In this document: in pieces, positions 1 through 8,394 of the stretch
Layout: each line of letters opens with the position of its first letter
Numbering within the stretch: the first letter of the stretch is position 1
From: UBA9865 sp035647835
GTDB lineage: Bacteria; Bacillota; Dethiobacteria; Dethiobacterales; Dethiobacteraceae
Length of the DNA stretch: 64,000 nucleotides
NCBI GenBank assembly: GCA_035647835.1
Contig: DASRMS010000183.1
Span: 1-64,000, forward strand
Direction of reading: 5' to 3'
Position numbers and translations under genes: made by a program
Notes under the pieces: generated by a model
Databases searched by the model: none
The model's input: the letters and a program-made list of their open reading frames with translations, nothing else
Told to the model about the DNA's origin: nothing

Positions 1-260
1 GTGCCAATACTACTGACATCGCCTTGCTGGAGCTTGGGTAGGGTAAACGCCATAATCTGGTTAAAGATGTCACCGGCAGCAATTAATTCTGATAAAAAAT
101 ATTCACCGGCTTCAAACAGTCTGCCAACCTCTTCCATCGCCTCTTTGCAGGTCTCCAAAACCGCCACTGGGCCGCCATCGGTCTCCACCAATTCTTTAGC
201 AATCCTTACTGCTTCTCGCTCGTCCATATCGACAAAACTCTTTAGCAACTCTTCCCGCAT
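1..260 (-). CDS. Corrinoid protein (MtaC/MtbC-like), partial
   Basis: This is the N-terminal 86 codons of a methyltransferase corrinoid protein; the 3' end lies beyond the window edge. The visible part is the four-helix B12-binding-2 cap domain and ends at GDVSSIGT, just before the cobalt-binding motif would begin. The ATG at 260 is preceded by GGAGG. It is nearly identical to the complete copies at 4423 and 7771, so it should carry a methyl group on its corrinoid between two methyltransferases. It is the last visible gene of the minus-strand array, 104 nt after the preceding UroD-like gene. Confidence 0.9.
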   Translation of the reverse strand, partial: MREELLKSFVDMDEREAVRIAKELVETDGGPVAVLETCKEAMEEVGRLFEAGEYFLSELIAAGDIFNQIMAFTLPKLQQGDVSSIG

Positions 261-297
261 TAAAAACTCCACCTCCGATTTTTTGTCTACAGCCTAA

Positions 298-312
298 AAG
301 GGATACTCCCTT
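298..312 (-). repeat. Degenerate intergenic hairpin, copy E
   Basis: AAGGG-ATACT-CCCTT follows the UroD-like gene at 365-1597. It is a shortened relative of the CTGACAGGGG hairpins found after the other four UroD-like genes; the adjacent CAGCTAGC may be the remains of the outer stem. Confidence 0.35.
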
Positions 313-364
313 CAGCTAGCTTAATGACTACCCTTACTTCCTAATGTAGTCTAATGTAATGAAT

Positions 365-1597
365 CTAGTACTTACCGTATTTCTCCACAGCTTCGTAAAC
401 GGCTCTGATATTTTCAATGGGGGTTTCACGTGGCAAAGTGCCAATATTCGGCGAAAGGATAAAACCACCACCTGGCATCATTTCACCTAAAAGCTCCTTA
501 ATGTATTCATCTAGTTTGGCAGGAGTACTGGTAATAATCATGCCCGTATCAATACCACCCATAATGCAGGTATGACCTTGGAGCAACTTTTTCGCTTTGC
601 GCACATCTGTCTTTTCAAAGTAGCCAATACCCCAGCCAGCAGGTAAGTCTAAAATTGTCTCCAGATGAGCATCATGATGACCCTCAAAGAAAACTTGTGA
701 TTTCATGCCTTCCTGCAGCATACCTAAAATACCTTCCTTAAGGGTAGGCCAATAAAACTCATGGTAGAGCTTTGGTGATAGATACTCATTTAAATGCAAC
801 GGAATAAAGGAAATATCTATACCTCTTGCTTTACCACTTAAAACCATCTTCAGTAGTGGCTCTAAAAGTGCTTCAGCTGCTGCTTTGACTTTGTCAGGAT
901 AGCGACGTAGATCCTTAATTATATTGGGAATATCGCGTAGTTGGTCACCAATAAAGTCTAAAGGAGCTATAAATACTGCTCTCCCCGAAGGAGCATAGCC
1001 TAACTCTTGCAGTTCCTTTATCATATTTTGCATAGCAGCTCCCTGTTTGGATTTCTCCAAACCCAGCCTGGCCATCGCAGCTAAAGCAGTAGGTGACCCC
1101 AAGTTTTGCAGATTAGTGGTAGTGCGGGGCACCACTTTTTCAAACATAAATTTTGCCGGATCTGCAATTAACTCATCGTACTCTTCCGGTTCCATATAAG
1201 CGCTGCCAATAAACTGAGGGCTGCTGTTCTCATCTAGTTCCCGCCCTGGGAAACGGCAGTATTTTACGCCCAATATATCATTAGTAGGACCATCTACACT
1301 GGAGACCAGCGGAGCTAGATCAGGATAATCAAAAAATGCTAAAGATGTTACGCTATTACCTAAACTCGGCATCCCGAGCATCGGCAGATCACTGGGAAAG
1401 TCTTTTAAATATTTGAGTGCGGCTTGATTGGCCAGTTCATAGTCAAAGCAATATTGATAGCCGGTAATGCCAGCATAAGCAGCTACTACATCGCCACCAA
1501 GACCCGTGAAAGGCACTCGATCAGGCTCTTTTAATTCCACAGCCGCTTTATATCTTGCTGCACGTTCTGCAGCCAATTTTTTTGCATCAAACGTCAT
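365..1597 (-). CDS. UroD-fold methyltransferase-like protein, paralog 1
   Basis: This is a 410-residue member of the uroporphyrinogen decarboxylase superfamily, in the branch that contains MtaA/CmuA-type corrinoid methyltransferases rather than haem-pathway HemE. The N-terminus has the EPDRVPFTG motif, and the C-terminal half has the conserved FFEGHHDAH stretch followed by HTCIMGGID. The His and Cys in these two motifs are candidate metal or thiol ligands (inference). The start is placed at ATG 1597, preceded by AAGGGG, because alignment with the paralog at 3178 puts the ATG there; GTG 1606 and ATG 1603 are also in frame. The gene is the third consecutive UroD-like gene after the corrinoid gene at 4423. 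Its substrate is unknown; role as MT1 or MT2 cannot be separated from sequence. Confidence 0.85.
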   Translation of the reverse strand: MTFDAKKLAAERAARYKAAVELKEPDRVPFTGLGGDVVAAYAGITGYQYCFDYELANQAALKYLKDFPSDLPMLGMPSLGNSVTSLAFFDYPDLAPLVSSVDGPTNDILGVKYCRFPGRELDENSSPQFIGSAYMEPEEYDELIADPAKFMFEKVVPRTTTNLQNLGSPTALAAMARLGLEKSKQGAAMQNMIKELQELGYAPSGRAVFIAPLDFIGDQLRDIPNIIKDLRRYPDKVKAAAEALLEPLLKMVLSGKARGIDISFIPLHLNEYLSPKLYHEFYWPTLKEGILGMLQEGMKSQVFFEGHHDAHLETILDLPAGWGIGYFEKTDVRKAKKLLQGHTCIMGGIDTGMIITSTPAKLDEYIKELLGEMMPGGGFILSPNIGTLPRETPIENIRAVYEAVEKYGKY

Positions 1598-1742
1598 CCT
1601 CATCACCCCTTATTTCAATAATCTTTTTCTAAACGCGTACCGCGAGTGTATCATCAGCCTTGGCACATTATTGACTGCTATCAAAAGTAAGTAGATCTGC
1701 TTCAGTGAATCACATACCTCTAGGCCCACGGTGGGTTGATGG

Positions 1743-1776
1743 TATGCTGACAGGGGCTTACTCCCCTGTCAGCATA
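1743..1776 (-). repeat. Intergenic hairpin, copy A
   Basis: A perfect 14-bp stem (TATGCTGACAGGGG / CCCCTGTCAGCATA) with loop CTTACT sits 10 nt past the stop of the UroD-like gene at 1787. No U-run follows on the minus strand, so it looks more like an mRNA-stabilising or processing hairpin than a terminator. Confidence 0.8.
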
Positions 1777-1786
1777 TTTATCTAGT

Positions 1787-3019
1787 TTAGTACTTCCCGT
1801 ATTTCTCCACAGCTTCGTAAACGGCTCTGATATTTTCCATGGGGGTTTCACGTGGTAAAGTGCCGATATTAGGAGAAAGAATGAAACCGCCGCCTGGCAT
1901 CATTTCACCTAGCAGCTCCTTAATGTATTCATCCAGCTTGGCAGGAGTACTGCCGATCACCATCCCTACATCAATACCACCCATAATACAGGTGTGATCC
2001 TTGAGCAGTTTTTTCGCTTTTCGGACATCAGTCTTTTCGAAGTAGCCGATACCCCAACCAGCTGGTAATTCTAAGATCGATTCCATATGCGCATCGTGGC
2101 GACCTTCGAAGAATACCTGCGATTTCATGCCTTCCTTCAGCATTCCTAGGATACCTGCCTTAAGAGTGGGCCAGTAAAACTTTTGGTAAAACGTTGGTGA
2201 AAGATACTCATTTAAATGTAGCGGAATAAAAGCGATCTCCGCGCCGATATTTTTGCCAAACAAAGCCAGCTTTAACATGGGCTCAAGCAATGCTTCAGCT
2301 GCTGCTTTGACTTGGTCAGGATAACGACGTAAATCTTTAACTAGATTAACAGTGTCACGTAGGTTATCACTGATAAAATCTAAGGGGGCTAAGAAGAAGG
2401 AACCAGCACTGAGTGGATAACCTAAGGCTTGCAGTTCTTGGACAAATCCTTGCGAGGCAGCTGCCGCCTTAGCTTTCTGCATGCCAAATCTGGCCATGGC
2501 AGCCAACGCAGTAGGCGAACCCAAGTCTCTTAAGTTCGTGGTAGTGCGGGGAACAATCTTTTCATATAAAAACTTGGTTGGATTAGCGATCAACTCATCA
2601 TATTCAGCCGGTTCCATATAGGCTTGGCCGATAAACTGTGGGCTGCTGTTTTCATCTGTTTGCCGCCCTGGGAAACGAATGAAGTTTACTCCTAAGATAT
2701 CGTTAGTAGGGCCATCAATCATACCAATTTGCCCCGCTAGATCAGGAAAATCTAAAAATGCCAACTGAGCAACGGCATGACCTATTCCTCCACCGCCCAT
2801 GATAGGACGATCACTGGGGAACTCTTTCAGATACTTAAGGACTGCCTGCTGAGCCTTTTCCGGTTCAAAGCAAAACTCATAGCTGGTAATGCCAGCATAG
2901 GCTGCCACCACATCGCCACCCATACCTGTAAAAGGCACCCGATCAGGTTCTTTTAACTCCACCGCCGCTTGATATCTTGCCGCACGTTCTGCAGCCAGTT
3001 TTTTTGCATCCATCGTCAA
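1787..3019 (-). CDS. UroD-fold methyltransferase-like protein, paralog 2
   Basis: This is a 410-residue paralog of the neighbouring UroD-like genes, with EPDRVPFTG near the N-terminus, FFEGRHDAH and HTCIMGGID in the C-terminal half, and the shared ending EKYGKY. The start is the weak point: the best match to paralog 3 is a TTG at 3019 placed like the ATG there, behind AAGGGGTGAAGAG. GTG 3028 lies inside that SD, and an ATG two codons downstream of the TTG is possible. A TTG start suggests weaker translation than paralog 3. The gene follows the UroD-like gene at 3178 by 158 nt with a hairpin between them. The substrate is unknown. Confidence 0.85.
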   Translation of the reverse strand: MTMDAKKLAAERAARYQAAVELKEPDRVPFTGMGGDVVAAYAGITSYEFCFEPEKAQQAVLKYLKEFPSDRPIMGGGGIGHAVAQLAFLDFPDLAGQIGMIDGPTNDILGVNFIRFPGRQTDENSSPQFIGQAYMEPAEYDELIANPTKFLYEKIVPRTTTNLRDLGSPTALAAMARFGMQKAKAAAASQGFVQELQALGYPLSAGSFFLAPLDFISDNLRDTVNLVKDLRRYPDQVKAAAEALLEPMLKLALFGKNIGAEIAFIPLHLNEYLSPTFYQKFYWPTLKAGILGMLKEGMKSQVFFEGRHDAHMESILELPAGWGIGYFEKTDVRKAKKLLKDHTCIMGGIDVGMVIGSTPAKLDEYIKELLGEMMPGGGFILSPNIGTLPRETPMENIRAVYEAVEKYGKY

Positions 3020-3132
3020 ACTCTTCACCCCTTATCTAATAATCTTCTATTTGAATACGCTTTTAAATAATAATCATTCGCGGGAATATGTTCACCCCTA
3101 GCACTTTACACTGTAATCAATTTATATATCTT

Positions 3133-3168
3133 GCTTGCTGACAGAAGAATAATCCCCTGTCAGCAAGC
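3133..3168 (-). repeat. Intergenic hairpin, copy B
   Basis: A perfect 12-bp stem (GCTTGCTGACAG / CTGTCAGCAAGC) with a 12-nt loop lies 9 nt downstream of the UroD-like gene ending at 3178. The core CTGACAG...CTGTCAG matches copies A and D. Confidence 0.75.
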
Positions 3169-3177
3169 TTAAATAAG

Positions 3178-4410
3178 CTAATATTTACCGTACCTTTCTA
3201 CAGCTTCATAAACGGCTCTGATGTTTTCAATGGGAGTTTCACGAGGCAAGTTGCCGATGTTAGGGGAGAGAATAAACCCGCCGCCTGGCATCATTTCGCC
3301 TAATATTTCCTTGATGTATTCGTCTAGTTTCGCCGGAGTACCCGCGATTACCATGCCGACATCAATACCACCCATAATACAGGTATGTCCTTGCAGCATT
3401 TTTTTCGCTTTACGCACATCTGTTTTCTCCATGTAAGCAGTACCCCAACCAACGGGTAGATCTAATATTGTCTCCATATGCGGGTCGTGACGACCTTCAA
3501 AGAAGACCTGTGATTTCATACCGAGTTCAGCCAACCGTAAAATACCTTCCCTTAAAGTGGGCCAATAAAATTCATTATAGAGGGTTGGCGATAGGTATTC
3601 ATTTAAATGGAGAGGAATCATCGCTGTGTCAACACCAGGACCCTGGGCATTGGCTGAGACCTTTAGTAGGGGCTCCAACACTGCCTCGGCAGCTGCTTTA
3701 GCCTTGTCAGGATATCTCCGCAAATCTTTAACCAAATTGGGAATGTCACGCAACTGATCGCCAATAAAATCTAACGGCGCAAAAAAGATGGATTGACCAC
3801 CCGGACCGTAGCCCAATTCTTGCAATTGCACAAACAAATCTCGCATAGCAGCGGAAGCTTTGGCTTTCTCTAAAGCGAGTCGAGTCATGGCTGCATGGGC
3901 AGTCGGTGATTTCAAATCTTTAAAAGCAGTTACCATACGGGGGAGAACTGTTTCATAGCAGAATTTCACAGGATCAGCAATTAATGCATCATACTCCTCC
4001 GCCTCCATGTAGGTAGAGCCGATAAATTGTGGACTGCTGTTTTCACCAAGTTCCCGTCCCGGAAAACGACAGTAATTAACTCCCAAGATATCATTAGTCG
4101 GGCCGTCTACACGGGAGATAATGGGGAAAATATCAGGATACTCCAAAAAGGCCAGTGAAGCGACATGGTTACCTAACCCCGTCATACCCATCGCTGGCCG
4201 ATCACTGGGAAAATCTTTAACATACTTGAGAACCGCCTGAGACTGCTTTTCGTAATCAAAGTTAAACTCATAGCTGGTAAGGCCGGCATAGGAAGCTACG
4301 ACATCGCCACCCATGCCTGTAAAAGGAACACGATCAGGTTCCTTTAGTGCGATAGCATCCTTCATCCTTGCTGCACGTTCGGCAGCTAGTTTTTTAGCAT
4401 CTATTGTCAT
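3178..4410 (-). CDS. UroD-fold methyltransferase-like protein, paralog 3
   Basis: This is a 410-residue UroD-superfamily protein that starts at ATG 4410 with a strong GGGGGGAAGAGA SD. It lies 12 nt downstream of the corrinoid gene at 4423, the same spacing as between the corrinoid and UroD-like genes at 7771 and 7758, so the pair is probably translated together and works as methyltransferase plus corrinoid carrier. Motifs are EPDRVPFTG, FFEGRHDPH and HTCIMGGID. Known relatives (MtaA, CmuA, MtbA) move methyl groups between a corrinoid and a substrate or coenzyme. Which substrate applies here cannot be read from the sequence. Confidence 0.87.
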   Translation of the reverse strand: MTIDAKKLAAERAARMKDAIALKEPDRVPFTGMGGDVVASYAGLTSYEFNFDYEKQSQAVLKYVKDFPSDRPAMGMTGLGNHVASLAFLEYPDIFPIISRVDGPTNDILGVNYCRFPGRELGENSSPQFIGSTYMEAEEYDALIADPVKFCYETVLPRMVTAFKDLKSPTAHAAMTRLALEKAKASAAMRDLFVQLQELGYGPGGQSIFFAPLDFIGDQLRDIPNLVKDLRRYPDKAKAAAEAVLEPLLKVSANAQGPGVDTAMIPLHLNEYLSPTLYNEFYWPTLREGILRLAELGMKSQVFFEGRHDPHMETILDLPVGWGTAYMEKTDVRKAKKMLQGHTCIMGGIDVGMVIAGTPAKLDEYIKEILGEMMPGGGFILSPNIGNLPRETPIENIRAVYEAVERYGKY

Positions 4411-4422
4411 TCTCTTCCCCCC

Positions 4423-5046
4423 TTACGCTAGTAATTCTTTACTTAAGCGAACACCACGAGCGGCGTCATCGGCCCAAGCATCAGCACCCACGTGTTCCAT
4501 CACAGCTTCGCTGACCCGGCCGCCACCGATTATAATCTTAATGCCATCACGCAAACCTGCTTCTTTAATCACTTCTACTGTCTGCTTCATGGAATCCACA
4601 CCGAGGGTAATTAAGCAGCACATGCCAACAATGTCGGGCTGATGCTCCTTGATAGCTTCCACGAACTTTTCATGCGGTACATCAATCCCAATATCAATTA
4701 CATGAATACCAGAGGCTTCTGCCATTACTTTAAAGATGTCTTTACCAATGTTATGTACGTCACCCTGAACAGTACCTAAAACCATGGTACCAATACTGCT
4801 GACATCGCCCTGTTGGAGCTTCGGTAGGGTAAACGCCATAATCTGGTTAAAAATGTCTCCAGCAGCGATTAACTCTGATAAGAAATACTCGCCAGCTTCA
4901 AACAGTCTGCCAACCTCTTCCATGGCTTCTTTACAAGTCTCAAGCACCGCTACTGGACCGCCATCGGTCTCTACCAATGCTTTAGCAATGCTCACTGCTT
5001 CAACTTCGTTCATGTCAACAAAGTTCTTTAATAGTTCTTTCCGCAT
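4423..5046 (-). CDS. Corrinoid protein (MtaC/MtbC-like)
   Basis: This 207-residue protein has a helical B12-binding-2 cap (about residues 1-85) and a B12-binding Rossmann domain (about 87-205). The lower cobalt ligand motif is D96-V-H98-N-I-G101, and the nucleotide-loop glycines are IIIGGG at about 171-176. The usual Ser of the SxL motif is replaced by Cys (MCCLITLG). ATG 5046 has GGAGG upstream. Such proteins carry the methyl group on cobalt in MT1/MT2 systems and act in the cytoplasm. The protein is almost identical to the copy at 7771 in the B12 domain, while the DNA differs at many synonymous positions, showing purifying selection on two working copies. Confidence 0.95.
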   Translation of the reverse strand: MRKELLKNFVDMNEVEAVSIAKALVETDGGPVAVLETCKEAMEEVGRLFEAGEYFLSELIAAGDIFNQIMAFTLPKLQQGDVSSIGTMVLGTVQGDVHNIGKDIFKVMAEASGIHVIDIGIDVPHEKFVEAIKEHQPDIVGMCCLITLGVDSMKQTVEVIKEAGLRDGIKIIIGGGRVSEAVMEHVGADAWADDAARGVRLSKELLA

Positions 5047-5103
5047 AAACTAGTCCACCTCCAAAATAATTTTAAATGCTCATACCTACTTGCCTACTTA
5101 GAT

Positions 5104-5127
5104 CTGACAGAGGGAATACCCCTGCTA
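5104..5127 (-). repeat. Degenerate intergenic hairpin, copy C
   Basis: CTGACAGAGGG-AATA-CCCCTGCTAG is an imperfect version of the repeated hairpin, located 10 nt downstream of the UroD-like gene ending at 5137. Confidence 0.5.
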
Positions 5128-5136
5128 GCTATTAAT

Positions 5137-6372
5137 CTAGTACTTTCCGTACTTCTCAACAGCTTCGTAGACAGCTCTAACATTTTCGATGGGAGTTTCG
5201 CGTGGTAAATAGCCAATATTTGGTGAGAAGATAAAACCGCCACCGGGCATCATCTCAGCAAATAGTTCCTTAACATATTGGTCAAGCTTCGCTGGTGTGC
5301 TGCTAATGATATCACTAACATCAATACCACCCATGATGCAGGTATGCCCCTGAAGCAGTTTCTTTGCTTTACGGACATCCGTTTTTTCAAAGTAGGCAAC
5401 ACCCCAACCAGCAGGAAGTTCTAAAATGGTCTCCAAGTGGGGATCCTGCCAGCCTTCGAAGAAAACCTGCGATTTCAATCCTGCCTCAAACAGCTTGAGG
5501 ATAATCTCTTTCAAGGTCGGCCAGAAAAATTCGTTGTAGAGTTTAGGGGAGAGATATTCATTTAAGTGCAGCGGAATAAATATATACTTTGCCCCCACAT
5601 CTTTATACATCAAGGACATTTTCAACAATGGCTCCATCAAAGCTTCAACCGCAGCTTTAACCTTATCCGGATGCCGCCGTAAATCTAGAACTAAGTTAGG
5701 AATATCTCGCAGTTGGTCACCTATGTAATCTAGAGGAGCCCAACCTAAGCCTCTAACAACAGATGGATAACCTAACGCCGCTAGCTCCTTACCTAAAGCT
5801 CGACTAGAAGCTCTATGCTTGGCCATCTCGATACCTAATCTTGCCATAGTAGCTAAAGCGGTAGGTGAAGACAAATTTTCTAAATTTGTGGAAGTGCGTG
5901 GCACTATCTTCTCATAAGAAAACTTAACCGGGTCGGCGATCAATTCATCGTACTCTTTCGGTTCCATATAAGCACCACCAAGGTATTGCATACTGCTGTT
6001 ATCAGGTAGCTCTCTGCCCGGAAAACGACAGAATTTTACTCCTAAAACATCATTATACGGACCCGTAGTAAAAGCAATGCTGGTAGAAAGATCGGGAAAA
6101 TCAAGGAAAGCTAGTGACAGAAAGATGTTGCCAATGCCTGCACCACCTGAAGCAGGCAAATCACTGGGGAAGTCTCTTAAATACTTCACAGTAGCCTGGC
6201 GTTGCAAGTCATAGTCAAAAGTATACTCTGCATTGGAAATGCCACCATAAGCGGCCACGATATCGCCACCCAATCCGGTAAAAGGAACCCGATCTGTCGC
6301 TTTTAACTCCATCGCCCCAAAGAACCTTGCTTCACGCTCCTCGGCCAGGCTTTGTGGGTCCTTAACTGTCAA
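5137..6372 (-). CDS. UroD-fold methyltransferase-like protein, paralog 4
   Basis: This is a UroD-superfamily protein of 411 residues if it starts at TTG 6372, which has GAGGTGAGAAAC immediately upstream and gives an N-terminus that aligns with the paralogs. A longer reading frame to 6423 adds 17 residues with no match to the others, and I do not favour it. Motifs are DRVPFTGLGGD, FFEGWQDPH (Gln replaces the first His of the other copies) and HTCIMGGIDV. It follows the UroD-like gene at 6520 by 147 nt and precedes the corrinoid gene at 4423 by 90 nt. The substitution in the FFEG motif and other differences from paralogs 1-3 suggest a different substrate (inference). Confidence 0.85.
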   Translation of the reverse strand: MTVKDPQSLAEEREARFFGAMELKATDRVPFTGLGGDIVAAYGGISNAEYTFDYDLQRQATVKYLRDFPSDLPASGGAGIGNIFLSLAFLDFPDLSTSIAFTTGPYNDVLGVKFCRFPGRELPDNSSMQYLGGAYMEPKEYDELIADPVKFSYEKIVPRTSTNLENLSSPTALATMARLGIEMAKHRASSRALGKELAALGYPSVVRGLGWAPLDYIGDQLRDIPNLVLDLRRHPDKVKAAVEALMEPLLKMSLMYKDVGAKYIFIPLHLNEYLSPKLYNEFFWPTLKEIILKLFEAGLKSQVFFEGWQDPHLETILELPAGWGVAYFEKTDVRKAKKLLQGHTCIMGGIDVSDIISSTPAKLDQYVKELFAEMMPGGGFIFSPNIGYLPRETPIENVRAVYEAVEKYGKY

Positions 6373-6482
6373 GTTTCTCACCTCTATTCCGATAATTCGC
6401 TTAAGCGAGCAAACGAGCGGCATCAGCTTTCGCTGACAGGTCGCCTCTAAATAGTTAAAAATCCAATATACTGTCTACTAAG

Positions 6483-6512
6483 AGCTGACAGGGGGGCGTC
6501 CCCCTGTCAGCT
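6483..6512 (-). repeat. Intergenic hairpin, copy D
   Basis: A perfect 13-bp stem (AGCTGACAGGGGG / CCCCCTGTCAGCT) with loop GCGT lies 7 nt downstream of the UroD-like gene ending at 6520. There is no clear U-run on the minus strand. Confidence 0.8.
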
Positions 6513-6519
6513 TATTAAA

Positions 6520-7758
6520 CTAATACTTACCGTACTTCTCTACAGCTTCGTAAATTGCCCGCACGTTTTCGATAGGTGTATCACGTGGGCAGGTGCCGAT
6601 GTTGGGCGAGAAGATAAATCCGCCACCGGGCGCCATTTCATCAAAGAGTTTCTTAATTTGTTCGTCAAGCTGAGCCGGTGTGAGGGCTATGATGTCACTA
6701 ACATCAATACCACCCATAATGCAGGTATGCCCTTTAAGCAGCTTTTTAGCTTTGACGACATCTGTCTTTTCAAAATAAGCAGTACCCCAGCCGGCGGGAA
6801 GTTCAAGAATTGTCTCTAAATGGGCATCATGCCAACCTTCAAAGAAAACTTGAGCTTTCATGCCTGCTGCGACCAGCTTGAGAATAACTTCCTTCAAGGT
6901 TGGCCAGTAAAACTCGTTGTATTGTTTGGGCGAGAGATATTCATTCAGATGCAGCGGAATAAAGCATTCCTTTGCTCCCGCTTTTAGAGCCATCGTGCCC
7001 ATTTTAAACATCGGCTCGACCAATGCTTCGGCAGCGGCCTTAACTTTATCGGGATAGCGGCGCAAATCCAGAACTGCGTTGGGAATATCACGCAACTGGT
7101 CGCTGATCAAATCCAGAGGAGCCAAGCAGACACCTCTGGGAGAAAACGAATAGCCTAATTCCATCATGGCTTGGACCGTTTTCGCCATTTCAGCATCCTG
7201 TCTGGCTTTTTCTATGCCAAAACGAGCCATGGTTGCCAGAGAAGCAGGAGAACTTAAATCTTTTAAACTACCGGAAATACGCGGCATGATGACTTCGAAA
7301 CAGAATTTCTGCGGATCGGCAATCAACTGATCATACTCTGATGGATCCATATTGCTGCCACCAATGAACTGCCGAGCACTGTATTCATCAAGCTCCCGGC
7401 CCGGGAAACGCACGAACTTCATTTTGAGAATGTCATTCACAGGGCCGTTAATCGCACCAACGCCACCTGCGATATCGGGATAATCTTGAAAAGCTACAGA
7501 CATTGACTGGTTATCTAACCCTCCGACACCAACCCTGGGAGCACTATCACTGGTAAATTCAGAAAACCATTTAATTGCTGCCTGACGATTCTTTTCGAAA
7601 TCAAACTCATATTCATAGGAAGAAAGCCCAGCATAAGCAGGAATTACATCGCCGCCTAAACCTGTAAACGGCACACGATCAGGCTCTTTTAAATCTGTAG
7701 CTGCCTGCATTCTGGCCGCACGTTCTTGTGCTAACTTTTTCATTTCAGGACTAACCAT
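6520..7758 (-). CDS. UroD-fold methyltransferase-like protein, paralog 5
   Basis: This 412-residue UroD-superfamily protein starts at ATG 7758 with AAGGAGTG upstream, 12 nt after the corrinoid gene at 7771. It carries EPDRVPFTG, FFEGWHDAH and HTCIMGGIDV. It is the most divergent of the five, for example NIGTCPRDTP where the others have NIG-x-LPRETP. The tight spacing with the corrinoid gene supports a functional pair. It is a methyltransferase by family; the methyl donor is not identifiable. No MT2, RamA-type activase or methylene-THF gene is present in the window to narrow the role. Confidence 0.87.
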   Translation of the reverse strand: MVSPEMKKLAQERAARMQAATDLKEPDRVPFTGLGGDVIPAYAGLSSYEYEFDFEKNRQAAIKWFSEFTSDSAPRVGVGGLDNQSMSVAFQDYPDIAGGVGAINGPVNDILKMKFVRFPGRELDEYSARQFIGGSNMDPSEYDQLIADPQKFCFEVIMPRISGSLKDLSSPASLATMARFGIEKARQDAEMAKTVQAMMELGYSFSPRGVCLAPLDLISDQLRDIPNAVLDLRRYPDKVKAAAEALVEPMFKMGTMALKAGAKECFIPLHLNEYLSPKQYNEFYWPTLKEVILKLVAAGMKAQVFFEGWHDAHLETILELPAGWGTAYFEKTDVVKAKKLLKGHTCIMGGIDVSDIIALTPAQLDEQIKKLFDEMAPGGGFIFSPNIGTCPRDTPIENVRAIYEAVEKYGKY

Positions 7759-7770
7759 TTAGTTCACTCC

Positions 7771-8394
7771 TTATCCTAGTAGTTCTTTACTTAAGCGAAC
7801 ACCACGCGCGGCGTCATCGGCCCAGGCATCAGCGCCCACATGTTCCATCACAGCTTCACTGACACGGCCGCCACCGATAATAATCTTAATACCGTCGCGC
7901 AGGCCAGCTTCTTTAATCACTTCTACAGTCTGCTTCATGGAATCCACACCCAAGGTAATTAAGCAGCACATGCCAACGATGTCGGGCTGATGCTCCTTGA
8001 TAGCTTCCACAAACTTTTCATGCGGTACATCAATGCCAATGTCAATTACATTGATGCCAGAGGCTTCTGCCATTACTTTAAAGATGTCCTTGCCAATGTT
8101 GTGCACATCACCCTGGACAGTACCTAAAACCATCGTTCCAATACTGCTGACATCGCCTTGCTGGAGCCTAGGTAGAGTAAACTCCATGATCTGGTTAAAA
8201 ATGTCACCGGCAGCAATTAATTCTGACAAGAAATACTCGCCAGCTTCAAACAGCCTGCCAATCTCCTCCATAGCCTCTTTGCAGGTTTCTAAAACCTTAA
8301 CCGCACCACCATCACCCTCAACCAATTCTCTGGCAATTCTTACTGCTTCGACCTCATCGATATCGACAAAACTTTTTAATAACTGCGTTTGCAT
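7771..8394 (-). CDS. Corrinoid protein (MtaC/MtbC-like), first gene of array
   Basis: This 207-residue corrinoid protein has the DVHNIG cobalt-ligand motif and the IIIGGG loop, and its B12 domain differs from the copy at 4423 at only a couple of residues. The start is set at ATG 8394, with GGAGGTGAAAG upstream; the frame stays open ten more codons but those lack an SD. It is the first gene of the minus-strand methyltransferase array, with about 370 nt of non-coding DNA before it. The N-terminal cap differs more from the other two copies than the B12 domain does, which may reflect partner-specific docking or gene conversion of the 3' part. Confidence 0.95.
   Translation of the reverse strand: MQTQLLKSFVDIDEVEAVRIARELVEGDGGAVKVLETCKEAMEEIGRLFEAGEYFLSELIAAGDIFNQIMEFTLPRLQQGDVSSIGTMVLGTVQGDVHNIGKDIFKVMAEASGINVIDIGIDVPHEKFVEAIKEHQPDIVGMCCLITLGVDSMKQTVEVIKEAGLRDGIKIIIGGGRVSEAVMEHVGADAWADDAARGVRLSKELLG

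Noticed and set aside
298..6512. Repeated hairpins as a CRISPR array or REP cluster
   Set aside because: The copies are more than 1 kb apart with genes between them, and no spacers or cas genes exist.
365..7758. UroD-like genes as haem-pathway uroporphyrinogen decarboxylase (HemE)
   Set aside because: Five paralogs interleaved with corrinoid proteins, length about 410 residues and the HTCIMGG motif fit the methyltransferase branch; HemE is usually single-copy, about 350 residues and linked to hem genes.
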